DNA of 64,000 bases from Candidatus Didemnitutus sp. (GTDB lineage Bacteria > Verrucomicrobiota > Verrucomicrobiia > Opitutales > Opitutaceae), in NCBI GenBank assembly GCA_019634575.1, contig JAHCAY010000001.1:2914001-2978000 (forward strand). The letters run 5' to 3'. The translations under genes were made by a program, and so were the position numbers. The notes beneath the pieces are model-generated. The model saw only the letters and a list, made by a program, of their open reading frames with translations, ran no database searches and was not told the DNA's origin. This document shows, in pieces, positions 57,493 through 64,000 of this stretch (the stretch's first letter is position 1; each line of letters opens with the position of its first letter).

Positions 57493-57570
57493 GGAGGGCG
57501 CGGCTGCTGCCGCGCCGAGTGGGGACTGGAATCCAGTGACGTTCGCGGCGCGGCGGTAGCCGCGCCCTCC
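57493..57570. repeat. Inverted pair of GGAG-type REP elements
   Basis: GGAG head plus hairpin GGCGCGGC-TGCT-GCCGCGCC (57493-57516) and its inverse GGCGCGGC-GGTA-GCCGCGCC followed by CTCC (57547-57570), 30 bases apart. Same design as the pair at 38034-38083. Confidence 0.8.
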
Positions 57571-57632
57571 CGCGCGATGGCGGTCGACGACGGCGCGCCG
57601 GGACGGTCCGACGCGCGGCCGCCAATCGCGGT

Positions 57633-59771
57633 TCACGCCTTCGGCGCGAACGCGGCGGCGTCTTTTTTGTCGTCGGCCTTCTTCTCGGCGTCGAAGTCGG
57701 GCTTTTCGAGGGCGGGTTTGCCGCCGATGTAGCGGCTGAGCCAGCTCTGCATTTCCCAGTGCCAGTAGATCGCGTTCTGCGGTTTGAGCACCCAGTGGTT
57801 TTCGTCCGGAAATACGACCAGTCGCGACGGCACGCCCATCGCCTGCAACACGCCGTAGAGCTCGAGGCCGTTGCCGTAGGGGACGCGGTAATCCATCTCG
57901 CCGTGCAGCACGAGTGTCGGAGTCTTGAAGTTCTTCGCGTAGAACATCGGGTTCTCGCGCTGCAGGCCTTCGACGTTGTCCCACGGCTTGCCGCCCATGA
58001 CTTCGGGGAAGCCATGCGGGACGTCCGTGGCGTATTGGGCGTAGCTGCTGTTCACGCCGGCGTGATCGATGATGGCTTTGAAACGATCCGTGTGACCGAG
58101 CACCCACGCGGCCATGTAGCCGCCGTAGCTGGCGCCGGCGGCGGCGAGGCGCTGCGGATCGAGGTTCTTGAAGCGATCGAGCAGGTAGTCGGTCGAGCGC
58201 ATGATGTCCTCGAACGGCATGTCGCCCCACTGGTTCAGGATGCTGCGGGAAAACTCCTCACCGAAGCCGGTCGAGCCGTGGCGGTTCACCCAGGTGACGA
58301 CGTAGCCGGGTGCGGCGAATACGTGCGTGTTCCAGCGATAGCTCCAGCTGTCGCGGCACATCGTGTGCGGGCCGCCGTGCATGAGCTGCACGAGCGGGTA
58401 TTTCTTCGCGGCGTCGTAGCCGGGAGGGAACACGAGCCAGCCCTGGATCTCGAGGCCGCCGGCGCCGGCGAACGTGTAGCTTTCCACCTTGCCGAGATCG
58501 AGCTGCGCCATGAACGCGTCGTTCACGTGCGTGAGCTGGCGGGTCTGGCCGGTCGCTGCGTCGAGGACGAAGAGCTCGTTCGGGCGCGAGGTGGTGTCGT
58601 TGAGGAAAACGACCGTGCCGCCATCGACGCGCACGCTCGACGAGGTGCCGGCGCGATACACGGCGGTGAGGCCCGAGCCGTCGGCGTTGGCCTTGAAGAT
58701 CGGCACGACGCCCTTGTCCTCGGCGGCGAACCAGAGCGTGCGGCCGTCGGCGGAGAATTCCACCTCGTCGATCGAGTAGTCGAGCGCGTCGGTGACCGAT
58801 ACGTTCTTGCCGCTCGCGAGGTCGTGGCGCCAGAGCTTCTGGAATTCGCCGGAGTAATACGGCGTCTCGGTGCGGACGAAGTAGACGCTCTTGCCGTCGG
58901 GTGCCCACTTGGGCGATTCGTCACCGCCCTTGTTTTCGGGCGTGATGTTCTGCATCGCGCCGGAGCCGTCGGTCGGCACGAGGTAGATGTCCTGGTTCGG
59001 GAAATCGCGGTAGGGCGGCGGCGTGCTGTTGAAGTCCAGCGCGATGGTCTTGCCGTCGGGCGCGATGTCGAAATGCACTTCGCCGCTGCTGCTGAAGAGT
59101 CGGTCGACCTTCGGCGTGAGGTCCTGGATCGTCTTGGTCGCGACGTCGACGAGCACGAGGTGCGTCGCGGCGCTGTCGACGAGGTAGTGGTCGAAGTAGC
59201 GGTAGACGCGGTTCTCGGTGACTTTCGCGGTCATCTTCGAGTCTTTGCGGCGTTTCAGTTCCTTCTTCATCGCGGCGAGGTCGTCCTTGCCGAGTTTGCC
59301 GACGAGTTCGGGGATCACGGTCGTCGCCACCACGACGCCGCGGCCATCGGGCATCCATTTGGGGTTTGAGACGGAGCCGGGCAACTCGAGCACCTTCTCC
59401 GCCTCGCCGCCGCCGAAGGGGATGACGTAGAGCGATGCGGCCTCGTCGTCACCGCGTTTCGACGTGAAGGCGATGCGCGTGCCGTCCGGGCTCCACACTG
59501 GCGAGCCGTCACCGGCGGCGGCCGTGGTCAGGCGTCGCACGGCGCCGCTCGCCACGTCGACCGCCCACAGGTTGCTCGTGGGCTTGTTCTTCTCGATAGA
59601 CCATTCCTGCTGCGTGAACACGACGGTCTTGCCGTCGGGCGAAAGGGCGGGACTGCCGAGGCGTTTGATGGCCCAGAGGTCCTGCGGCGTGATCGGGCGC
59701 TTGTCGGCCGCGACGGCGGCCACAGCGAGCACCACGGTGACGAACAACGCGACAACGCGAGGAGTTTTCAT
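57633..59771 (-). CDS. Secreted S9-family (prolyl oligopeptidase-type) peptidase
   Basis: 712 residues with a signal peptide (MKTPRVVALFVTVVLAVAAV). An N-terminal beta-propeller domain (TolB/WD40-like repeats such as SPALSPDGKTVVFTQQEWSI, PVWSPDGTRIAFTSKRG) precedes an alpha/beta-hydrolase domain with the nucleophile motif LAAAGASYGGYMAAWVLGHT and the charge relay near DYRVPYGNGLELYG and FPDENHWV. The propeller screens substrate size, so short peptides are expected. It is exported. Convergent with the phosphofructokinase gene; the C-terminus is Lys/Ala-rich. Confidence 0.93.
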   Translation of the reverse strand: MKTPRVVALFVTVVLAVAAVAADKRPITPQDLWAIKRLGSPALSPDGKTVVFTQQEWSIEKNKPTSNLWAVDVASGAVRRLTTAAAGDGSPVWSPDGTRIAFTSKRGDDEAASLYVIPFGGGEAEKVLELPGSVSNPKWMPDGRGVVVATTVIPELVGKLGKDDLAAMKKELKRRKDSKMTAKVTENRVYRYFDHYLVDSAATHLVLVDVATKTIQDLTPKVDRLFSSSGEVHFDIAPDGKTIALDFNSTPPPYRDFPNQDIYLVPTDGSGAMQNITPENKGGDESPKWAPDGKSVYFVRTETPYYSGEFQKLWRHDLASGKNVSVTDALDYSIDEVEFSADGRTLWFAAEDKGVVPIFKANADGSGLTAVYRAGTSSSVRVDGGTVVFLNDTTSRPNELFVLDAATGQTRQLTHVNDAFMAQLDLGKVESYTFAGAGGLEIQGWLVFPPGYDAAKKYPLVQLMHGGPHTMCRDSWSYRWNTHVFAAPGYVVTWVNRHGSTGFGEEFSRSILNQWGDMPFEDIMRSTDYLLDRFKNLDPQRLAAAGASYGGYMAAWVLGHTDRFKAIIDHAGVNSSYAQYATDVPHGFPEVMGGKPWDNVEGLQRENPMFYAKNFKTPTLVLHGEMDYRVPYGNGLELYGVLQAMGVPSRLVVFPDENHWVLKPQNAIYWHWEMQSWLSRYIGGKPALEKPDFDAEKKADDKKDAAAFAPKA

Positions 59772-59839
59772 TCTGGCGCGAGCAAACCGAACGCCGCGCG
59801 CGAGTCAAAGCCGTGTCCGCCCGATGCGACGAACGACGC

Positions 59840-59864
59840 ATCCGCCTCCACGAAAGAGGCGGAT
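59840..59864 (-). terminator. Hairpin after the lipoate ligase-like gene
   Basis: A 9-bp stem ATCCGCCTC / GAGGCGGAT with a seven-base loop lies directly at the gene's stop codon, but no T-run follows. It could stabilise the mRNA end or terminate weakly. Confidence 0.5.
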
Positions 59865-60596
59865 TCAGCGATACTCGACCCAGTCGGCCGACGAATACTG
59901 TTCGATCAGCCCGGAGACCTCGTCCTCGTTCAGCTCCGGCCAGGGCGTTTCGACGGCTGCGGCGGCGAGCGCGCGGCCTAATCGGGCGACGAAGCGCGCG
60001 CCGAAATCATCCCAATCAAGAGCGCCGACGCTGCCTTTTTCGATCGAGCCCTGAAAGAGCAGGCCGTGCTTGTTGCGCTTCTGCGCGGCGCCGGCGACCT
60101 TGGCGCCGGTGCGGGAGTTCACGACGTCGAACAACTCTGCGCGCTGGAAGCACACACCGGGGCCGGGCGGACAATCCGCGCCTTCCGGCGGCGGTTCGCA
60201 GACGGCCTTGAGTTCCACCGGTTGACCGAGCTCGACCAGCGACTCGGTCAGGCACTCGTGGACCACGCGGTAGGACTGCGTGGCGCGCGCCTCCTCCAGC
60301 GGATGGCCGCGCGGGATCACGAGCGCGTAGGTCCAGTCGTTGCGATGGTCGACGATGCCGCCGCCCGTCGGCCGTCGGCAAATATCGGCGGGCAAATCGG
60401 CGGCGAGTTTCTCGCGCACGAAGGCGATTTTCTGGCTGAAACCGAAGGTGAACGCCGGCCCGCGCCATTCGTAGTGCCGGAAGCGCGCGGCGGCGGCGTC
60501 CGGGTAGCGTTGCAGCAGCAGGAAATCGATCGCCATGTTCTCGGCGGCACCCGCGGTGCGGACGGGCAGGACGTGAAGGGGCGAAACGGTGCTCAT
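59865..60596 (-). CDS. Lipoate-protein ligase-like acyltransferase
   Basis: 243 residues from ATG 60596. The BPL/LPL catalytic fold is shown by RRPTGGGIVDHRNDWTYALV (ligand loop) and AKVAGAAQKRNKHGLLFQGS (catalytic Lys and acceptor loop). The N-terminal AAENMAIDFLLLQRYPD is typical of LplA/LipM-like enzymes. A C-terminal lipoate-adenylation domain is absent, so it might be an octanoyl/lipoyl transferase or need a partner; substrate cannot be fixed. It ends at a hairpin and is followed by the peptidase gene. Confidence 0.82.
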   Translation of the reverse strand: MSTVSPLHVLPVRTAGAAENMAIDFLLLQRYPDAAAARFRHYEWRGPAFTFGFSQKIAFVREKLAADLPADICRRPTGGGIVDHRNDWTYALVIPRGHPLEEARATQSYRVVHECLTESLVELGQPVELKAVCEPPPEGADCPPGPGVCFQRAELFDVVNSRTGAKVAGAAQKRNKHGLLFQGSIEKGSVGALDWDDFGARFVARLGRALAAAAVETPWPELNEDEVSGLIEQYSSADWVEYR

Positions 60597-60642
60597 GGAC
60601 TGACCACATTTAGGCGTCGCCGCGCGCGTGTCCAATCGACGT

Positions 60643-61557
60643 TTAGCCCTGGCCGAAGCCGCGCCACCACGGCGGCAACACCAGTCGCTCCACGGCCGCG
60701 GCGAACCGCTCGGGCTTCACGCGCAACGCGCGGTCGAGCGGCGCCAGGTCCAGCGTGAGGTCGCGTGGGCGCGTCGCGGTGAATTGCGGCATCGCCGCGC
60801 GCGAAGTCGCCGATATCCAGTCCGTCGGAAAACCGAAGCGGGCGCAGATCGCGCGGCCCATTTCCCAGCGCGAGACCGGGTCCGCGCCTGTCCAATGCAG
60901 CACGCCGGCGAGGTCGGGCCGCGCGGCGAGTTCGAGCAGCGCCGCGGCGACGTTCTCCGCGCTGCACACGGCGCGAATCTCGTCGGTGAAGAGCGCCATG
61001 GTTTTCCCGGCCGCCCAGGCTTCGAGGAACTTTTCGTGCACGCTGCGCCGGCCGCCGAGGCTGTTGCCGAACATCAGCGGCACGCGCACCACGGCTGCGT
61101 GCGGATCGGCGGCGAGCACGCGTTGTTCCGATGCGAGTTTCTGCCGGCCGTAGCGGTGAAGTGGATTGACCGGCGAGGCGAGGGAGTAGGGCGGGTTCGC
61201 GCCGTCGAAGACCTGCTCGGTCGACACATGCACGCAGCGGGCACCGACTTCGCGCGCGACCTCGGCGAATGCGGCCGGGAGATCGACGTTCACGCGTTGC
61301 GCGAGTTCGGGCGCGGCTTCGCACGCCGCGGATTCGGCGATGGCGGCGCAGTTCACGATGGCGTCGGGTCGGGTTTCGCGGGCGAGTGCGGCCACGGTTT
61401 CCGGTTGTGAGAGATCGAGGGAAACCTGCCGCGCGACGCCGGGCACCGCGGCGGGCCAGCGGCCGACGATGCCGATCACCTCATCGCCTTGTGCCGCGGC
61501 GGCACGGGCGAGGGCGGCGCCGAGCAGGCCGGACGCGCCCGTCAGCAGCAGCTTCAT
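60643..61557 (-). CDS. RmlD-like NAD(P)-dependent sugar reductase (extended SDR)
   Basis: 304 residues from ATG 61557, MKLLLTGASGLLGAALARAA (Rossmann glycine loop). NVDLPAAFAEVAREVGARCV, VHVSTEQVFDGANPPYSLAS, and the YGRQKLASEQRVL Tyr-x3-Lys site follow. This is the dTDP-4-dehydrorhamnose reductase (RmlD) type. No rmlABC genes are nearby, so it may act on another sugar nucleotide or have lost that role. Its start overlaps the stop of the upstream histidine kinase gene by 4 bases. Confidence 0.85.
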   Translation of the reverse strand: MKLLLTGASGLLGAALARAAAAQGDEVIGIVGRWPAAVPGVARQVSLDLSQPETVAALARETRPDAIVNCAAIAESAACEAAPELAQRVNVDLPAAFAEVAREVGARCVHVSTEQVFDGANPPYSLASPVNPLHRYGRQKLASEQRVLAADPHAAVVRVPLMFGNSLGGRRSVHEKFLEAWAAGKTMALFTDEIRAVCSAENVAAALLELAARPDLAGVLHWTGADPVSRWEMGRAICARFGFPTDWISATSRAAMPQFTATRPRDLTLDLAPLDRALRVKPERFAAAVERLVLPPWWRGFGQG

Positions 61558-63071
61558 CGCGTGTCGAGCAGCCCGCGGACGGAGCGGAGCAGCGTGCTCA
61601 GCGCAAAAGGCTTCGGCAGATGCGCGAACGAGCGCGGCGGAAAATCGCGCAACGCCGAGGCGGGCGAGTCGACCGACACGGCAAGGACGCGCAGGCGCGG
61701 GCATTTCCCGGCGAGCAACTGGATGAATTTCGCCGCGTCGGCCACGCCGGCGTCGATGAGCAGCAGATGCGGCGCGGGACCCTTGCCGACGCTGCCGAGG
61801 GCGAGGGCTACGGTCGCGAATTCCTGCACCTTGTAGCCGTCGACAGCGAGGATGCCGCTGACCATTTTGCGCAGGACTTCATCCTCTTCGACGAGCCAGA
61901 GCGTCTCGGAGCCGCGTGCGCCGGGCAGCGCGGGGATCATCGTGCTGTAGACCTGCTCGGGCTCGGGCGTCTCGGGGAGCAGGACCTCGAAGGTCGTGCC
62001 GGCGCCCGGTTTGCTGCGGACGGTGATGCGGCCCTCGCAGCTTTTCACGACGGCGAAGGCCATCGGCAGGCCAAGGCCGGTGCCGTGGGGCTTGGTGGTG
62101 AAAAACGGTTCCCACATCCGCGCGAGCGTCGCCTCGTCCATGCCGGTGCCGGTGTCGGAGACCTGCAGCATCACGTAATCGCCGGCGCGCAGGTCCGCGG
62201 TGGCCGCCGCTTGTTTGTGGTTGGCGGTGCGGACGGTGAGCTTGCCGCCGTGCGGCATGGCGTCGCGGGCGTTGAAACAGAGGTTGAGCAGCACCTGCTG
62301 GAACTGCGTCGGATCGATACGCGTGTTGCCGAGGTCGGAGGCGAGACGCATCTCGACCTTCACCGCCTCGCCCACGACGCGGCGGAGAATGTCGGCGATC
62401 TCGCGGATGAGCGTGTTCGGGTTGACGACGCGGGCCTCGGTTTCCTGACGCCGGCTGAACTCGAGGATCTGGCGGGCGAGCCGCGCGGCTTTTTGCCCGG
62501 CGCGGTGGATTTCCTCGAGGTCCTTCTGCGCGGCGGGGAGACCGGCGAGCTTGGCGCTCATGATCTCGCAGTAGCCGTTGATGATCGAGAGGAGGTTGTT
62601 GAAGTCGTGGGCAACGCCGCCGGTGAGCTGGCCGACGGTGTCGAGTTTCTGCGAGTGAAACATCGCTTCCTGCAGGCGGCGCACTTCGGAGAGGTCGCGA
62701 AATACGGCGACGAGCAGGCCGTCGCCCAGCGAGGAAAAATTCCAACCGGCAAAGAACGCGCTGCCGTCCTTGCGATGCAGCCAACCCTCGCCCGCGAGCA
62801 GGCGCTCCGCGGCGGCGCGGCCGGCGCGGGGCGTGAGCACCTCGGTCTTCGGGCCGTGCAACAGGCGGGTGTTGCGGCCGACGAGTTCGGCGACGCTGTA
62901 GCCGCAGAGCGCGGCGAAGCGGGCGTTGGCGGCGAGAATCTCGACGCCGGCCGCGTCCCATTTGTCGCGCGTGATTAGCGCGGCCTCGGGGAGCGACTCG
63001 AGCAACGCCACGGCGGCCGGGGCGGGGCCGGCGGCTAGGGGCGCAACGGGAGTGGGCTTGCGGGCGGGCAT
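61554..63071 (-). CDS. Hybrid histidine kinase with LOV-like PAS and receiver
   Basis: 505 residues: PAS domain (about 25-130, RFAALCGYSVAELVGRNTRL), dimerisation domain with the phospho-accepting His155 in GGVAHDFNNLLSIINGYCEI, the ATP-binding domain (NLCFNARDAMPHGG, then VSDTGTGMDEATLARMWEPF and GTGLGLPMAFAVVKSCEG), and a C-terminal receiver (about 390-505, LLLIDAGVADAAKF with PKPFAL). The PAS has the LOV phrase GRNTRLLHG but lacks the flavin-linking cysteine (Thr in its place). Output is probably phosphotransfer to an unlinked regulator, as no response regulator is adjacent. Confidence 0.9.
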   Translation of the reverse strand: MPARKPTPVAPLAAGPAPAAVALLESLPEAALITRDKWDAAGVEILAANARFAALCGYSVAELVGRNTRLLHGPKTEVLTPRAGRAAAERLLAGEGWLHRKDGSAFFAGWNFSSLGDGLLVAVFRDLSEVRRLQEAMFHSQKLDTVGQLTGGVAHDFNNLLSIINGYCEIMSAKLAGLPAAQKDLEEIHRAGQKAARLARQILEFSRRQETEARVVNPNTLIREIADILRRVVGEAVKVEMRLASDLGNTRIDPTQFQQVLLNLCFNARDAMPHGGKLTVRTANHKQAAATADLRAGDYVMLQVSDTGTGMDEATLARMWEPFFTTKPHGTGLGLPMAFAVVKSCEGRITVRSKPGAGTTFEVLLPETPEPEQVYSTMIPALPGARGSETLWLVEEDEVLRKMVSGILAVDGYKVQEFATVALALGSVGKGPAPHLLLIDAGVADAAKFIQLLAGKCPRLRVLAVSVDSPASALRDFPPRSFAHLPKPFALSTLLRSVRGLLDTR

Positions 63072-63214
63072 GGGGCGCTCGTCGACGCATCGTGGGATTG
63101 CGCCGCGGGCGATGTCAAAGCCTGCGTGTCGGACGGGCGATTTGGGCCGCGCGATGCCGCGGGTGAAACGTTCTAGCTTTCCCTCGTCGCGACGGGCGGA
63201 AATAAACGCAAGCC

Positions 63215-63982
63215 ATGTTGCCCGAGTTGACCGCCGCCCACTACGCGCTGCTTTTCGCCGCCGGCTTGGTGGCGGGCACGGTGGACGCGATCGCGGGTGG
63301 AGGCGGGCTGATCACGCTGCCGGCGATGCTGGGCGTCGGGTTGCCGCCGGCGCTGGCGCTGGGCAGCAACAAGCTCGGCTCGGTTTTCGGCACGGCGTCG
63401 GCGACGTGGAGCTTTGCGCGGCAGGGCGCGGTGGATTTGCGCGAGTGCGGGCGCGGTGTCGCGTTCACGGCCATCGGCGCCGTCGCGGGAGCGTTTGCGG
63501 TGCGATTGCTGGACCCGGCGCTGCTCGGGAAAGCGATTCCCTGGCTGCTGGCGGCGATCGTGATCTACATGGTTTTCCGGCCGCAACTCGGCGAAACCGA
63601 TCGCCATCACCGGATGGAAACGTCGGCGTTCTATGCGGTGTTCGGGTTGGGTTTCGGTTTCTACGACGGATTTTTCGGGCCGGGCGTCGGCTCGTTCTGG
63701 ACCATCGCGTTCGTGATGGTTCTCGGGCACAACTTCGTGAAGGCGGCGGCGCACACGAAGGTGATGAATCTCGCGAGCAACGCGGCGGCGCTGGCGTTTT
63801 TCGCCGCGGCGGGCGCGGTGGTGCCCGGCCCGGGACTCGCGATCGGAGCGGGGCAGCTCATCGGCGCGCGGTTGGGCGCGCACTTGGCGATGACGCGCGG
63901 CGCGCGGTTCGTGCGGCCGATCTTCCTCGTGATGGCGACGCTGACGATCGCGAAGCTGATTTATCAGCACTACGTGAAATGA
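63215..63982 (+). CDS. TauE/SafE-family membrane exporter
   Basis: 255 residues with about seven membrane segments and the duplicated TauE/SafE layout: LVAGTVDAIAGGGGLITLPA (first repeat) and FYDGFFGPGVGSFWTIAFVM (second repeat), each with the conserved glycine pattern. The family exports sulfite, sulfoacetate or related anions. A sulfur role is tempting given the operon at 6.8-18 kb, but they are 45 kb apart and the family is broad. It begins at ATG 63215 with no close partner. Confidence 0.88.
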   Translation: MLPELTAAHYALLFAAGLVAGTVDAIAGGGGLITLPAMLGVGLPPALALGSNKLGSVFGTASATWSFARQGAVDLRECGRGVAFTAIGAVAGAFAVRLLDPALLGKAIPWLLAAIVIYMVFRPQLGETDRHHRMETSAFYAVFGLGFGFYDGFFGPGVGSFWTIAFVMVLGHNFVKAAAHTKVMNLASNAAALAFFAAAGAVVPGPGLAIGAGQLIGARLGAHLAMTRGARFVRPIFLVMATLTIAKLIYQHYVK

Positions 63983-64000
63983 GCGGGCAGAGCGCGAACT

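Noticed and set aside
63215..63982. Linking TauE to the sulfur operon
   Set aside because: The gene is 45 kb away and the family is broad; no regulatory motif in common was seen.
1..64000. Prophage, IS element other than the RAYT, tRNA or rRNA
   Set aside because: No integrase, structural phage gene, insertion-sequence transposase or recognisable RNA gene was seen on reading; this is not an exhaustive search.

Overview
This window is a high-GC (roughly two thirds G+C by eye) chromosomal segment of a Gram-negative heterotroph. Evidence for the envelope type is a TolC/RND efflux system, a PqiA-like protein, outer-membrane beta-barrel proteins and many signal peptides. The mix of GH5 glycosidases, PPi-type phosphofructokinase, a HYR adhesin-like protein, DUF4139, DUF2202 and DUF2157 genes, and dense small intergenic repeats fits Verrucomicrobiota, most likely Opitutaceae. 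That placement is inference from gene content; no rRNA gene is present to confirm it.

Layout. (1) 1-6.8 kb: the start of a PAS/GAF sensor kinase running off the left edge, a haemoglobin/cytochrome c/small membrane protein operon, a LuxR-type response regulator, and an ECF sigma / putative anti-sigma / DUF3106-like cassette. Three copies of one promoter-like motif link the sigma gene to a divergent pair (a secreted Gly/Pro-rich protein and a DUF2202 protein). (2) 6.8-18.1 kb: an eleven-gene minus-strand operon (two DUF2892 proteins, DUF6132, TolC, adaptor, RND pump, rhodanese, CoA-disulfide/persulfide reductase, thioredoxin-TPR, permease, methyltransferase) divergent from an ArsR-family repressor, with a palindromic operator between them. 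This is the best candidate for an under-described system: sulfane-sulfur/thiol redox chemistry joined to tripartite efflux. (3) 18-33 kb: PIG-L deacetylase, a 944-residue HYR protein, an HDOD protein, the conserved rpmH-rnpA-yidD-yidC cluster followed by a YebC gene, a kinase-fold gene, an SBF-like transporter, a periplasmic peroxiredoxin, an outer-membrane barrel and a MOSC protein. (4) 33-41 kb: a minus-strand cluster with a COG4947-type esterase, an ATP-grasp ligase, a GCS2 carboxylate-amine ligase, an M29-type peptidase, a second ATP-grasp-like protein and a GH5 enzyme. This looks like a pathway that makes and trims an unknown small peptide or amide. (5) 41-64 kb: mostly housekeeping and envelope genes (M50-like protease, GH5, PqiA, DUF4139, SDR, uvrC, cinA, holA, ppnP, purB, PPi-PFK, S9 peptidase, lipoate ligase-like, RmlD-like, hybrid histidine kinase, TauE), plus a REP-associated transposase at 44 kb flanked by perfect inverted REPs.

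Repeats are the second theme. At least four families occupy intergenic gaps: polypurine palindromes (three copies), ACACAGATG / CACAGAG / ACACGAATG inverted arrays (three elements), GTAG- and GGAG-type REPs, and seven-base-period arrays (four, one of them inside the RND pump gene). Most gaps in the 33-40 kb ligase cluster contain one. No rRNA, tRNA, CRISPR array or prophage was recognised. Long plus-strand reading frames opposite minus-strand genes are GC-driven shadows and are omitted.
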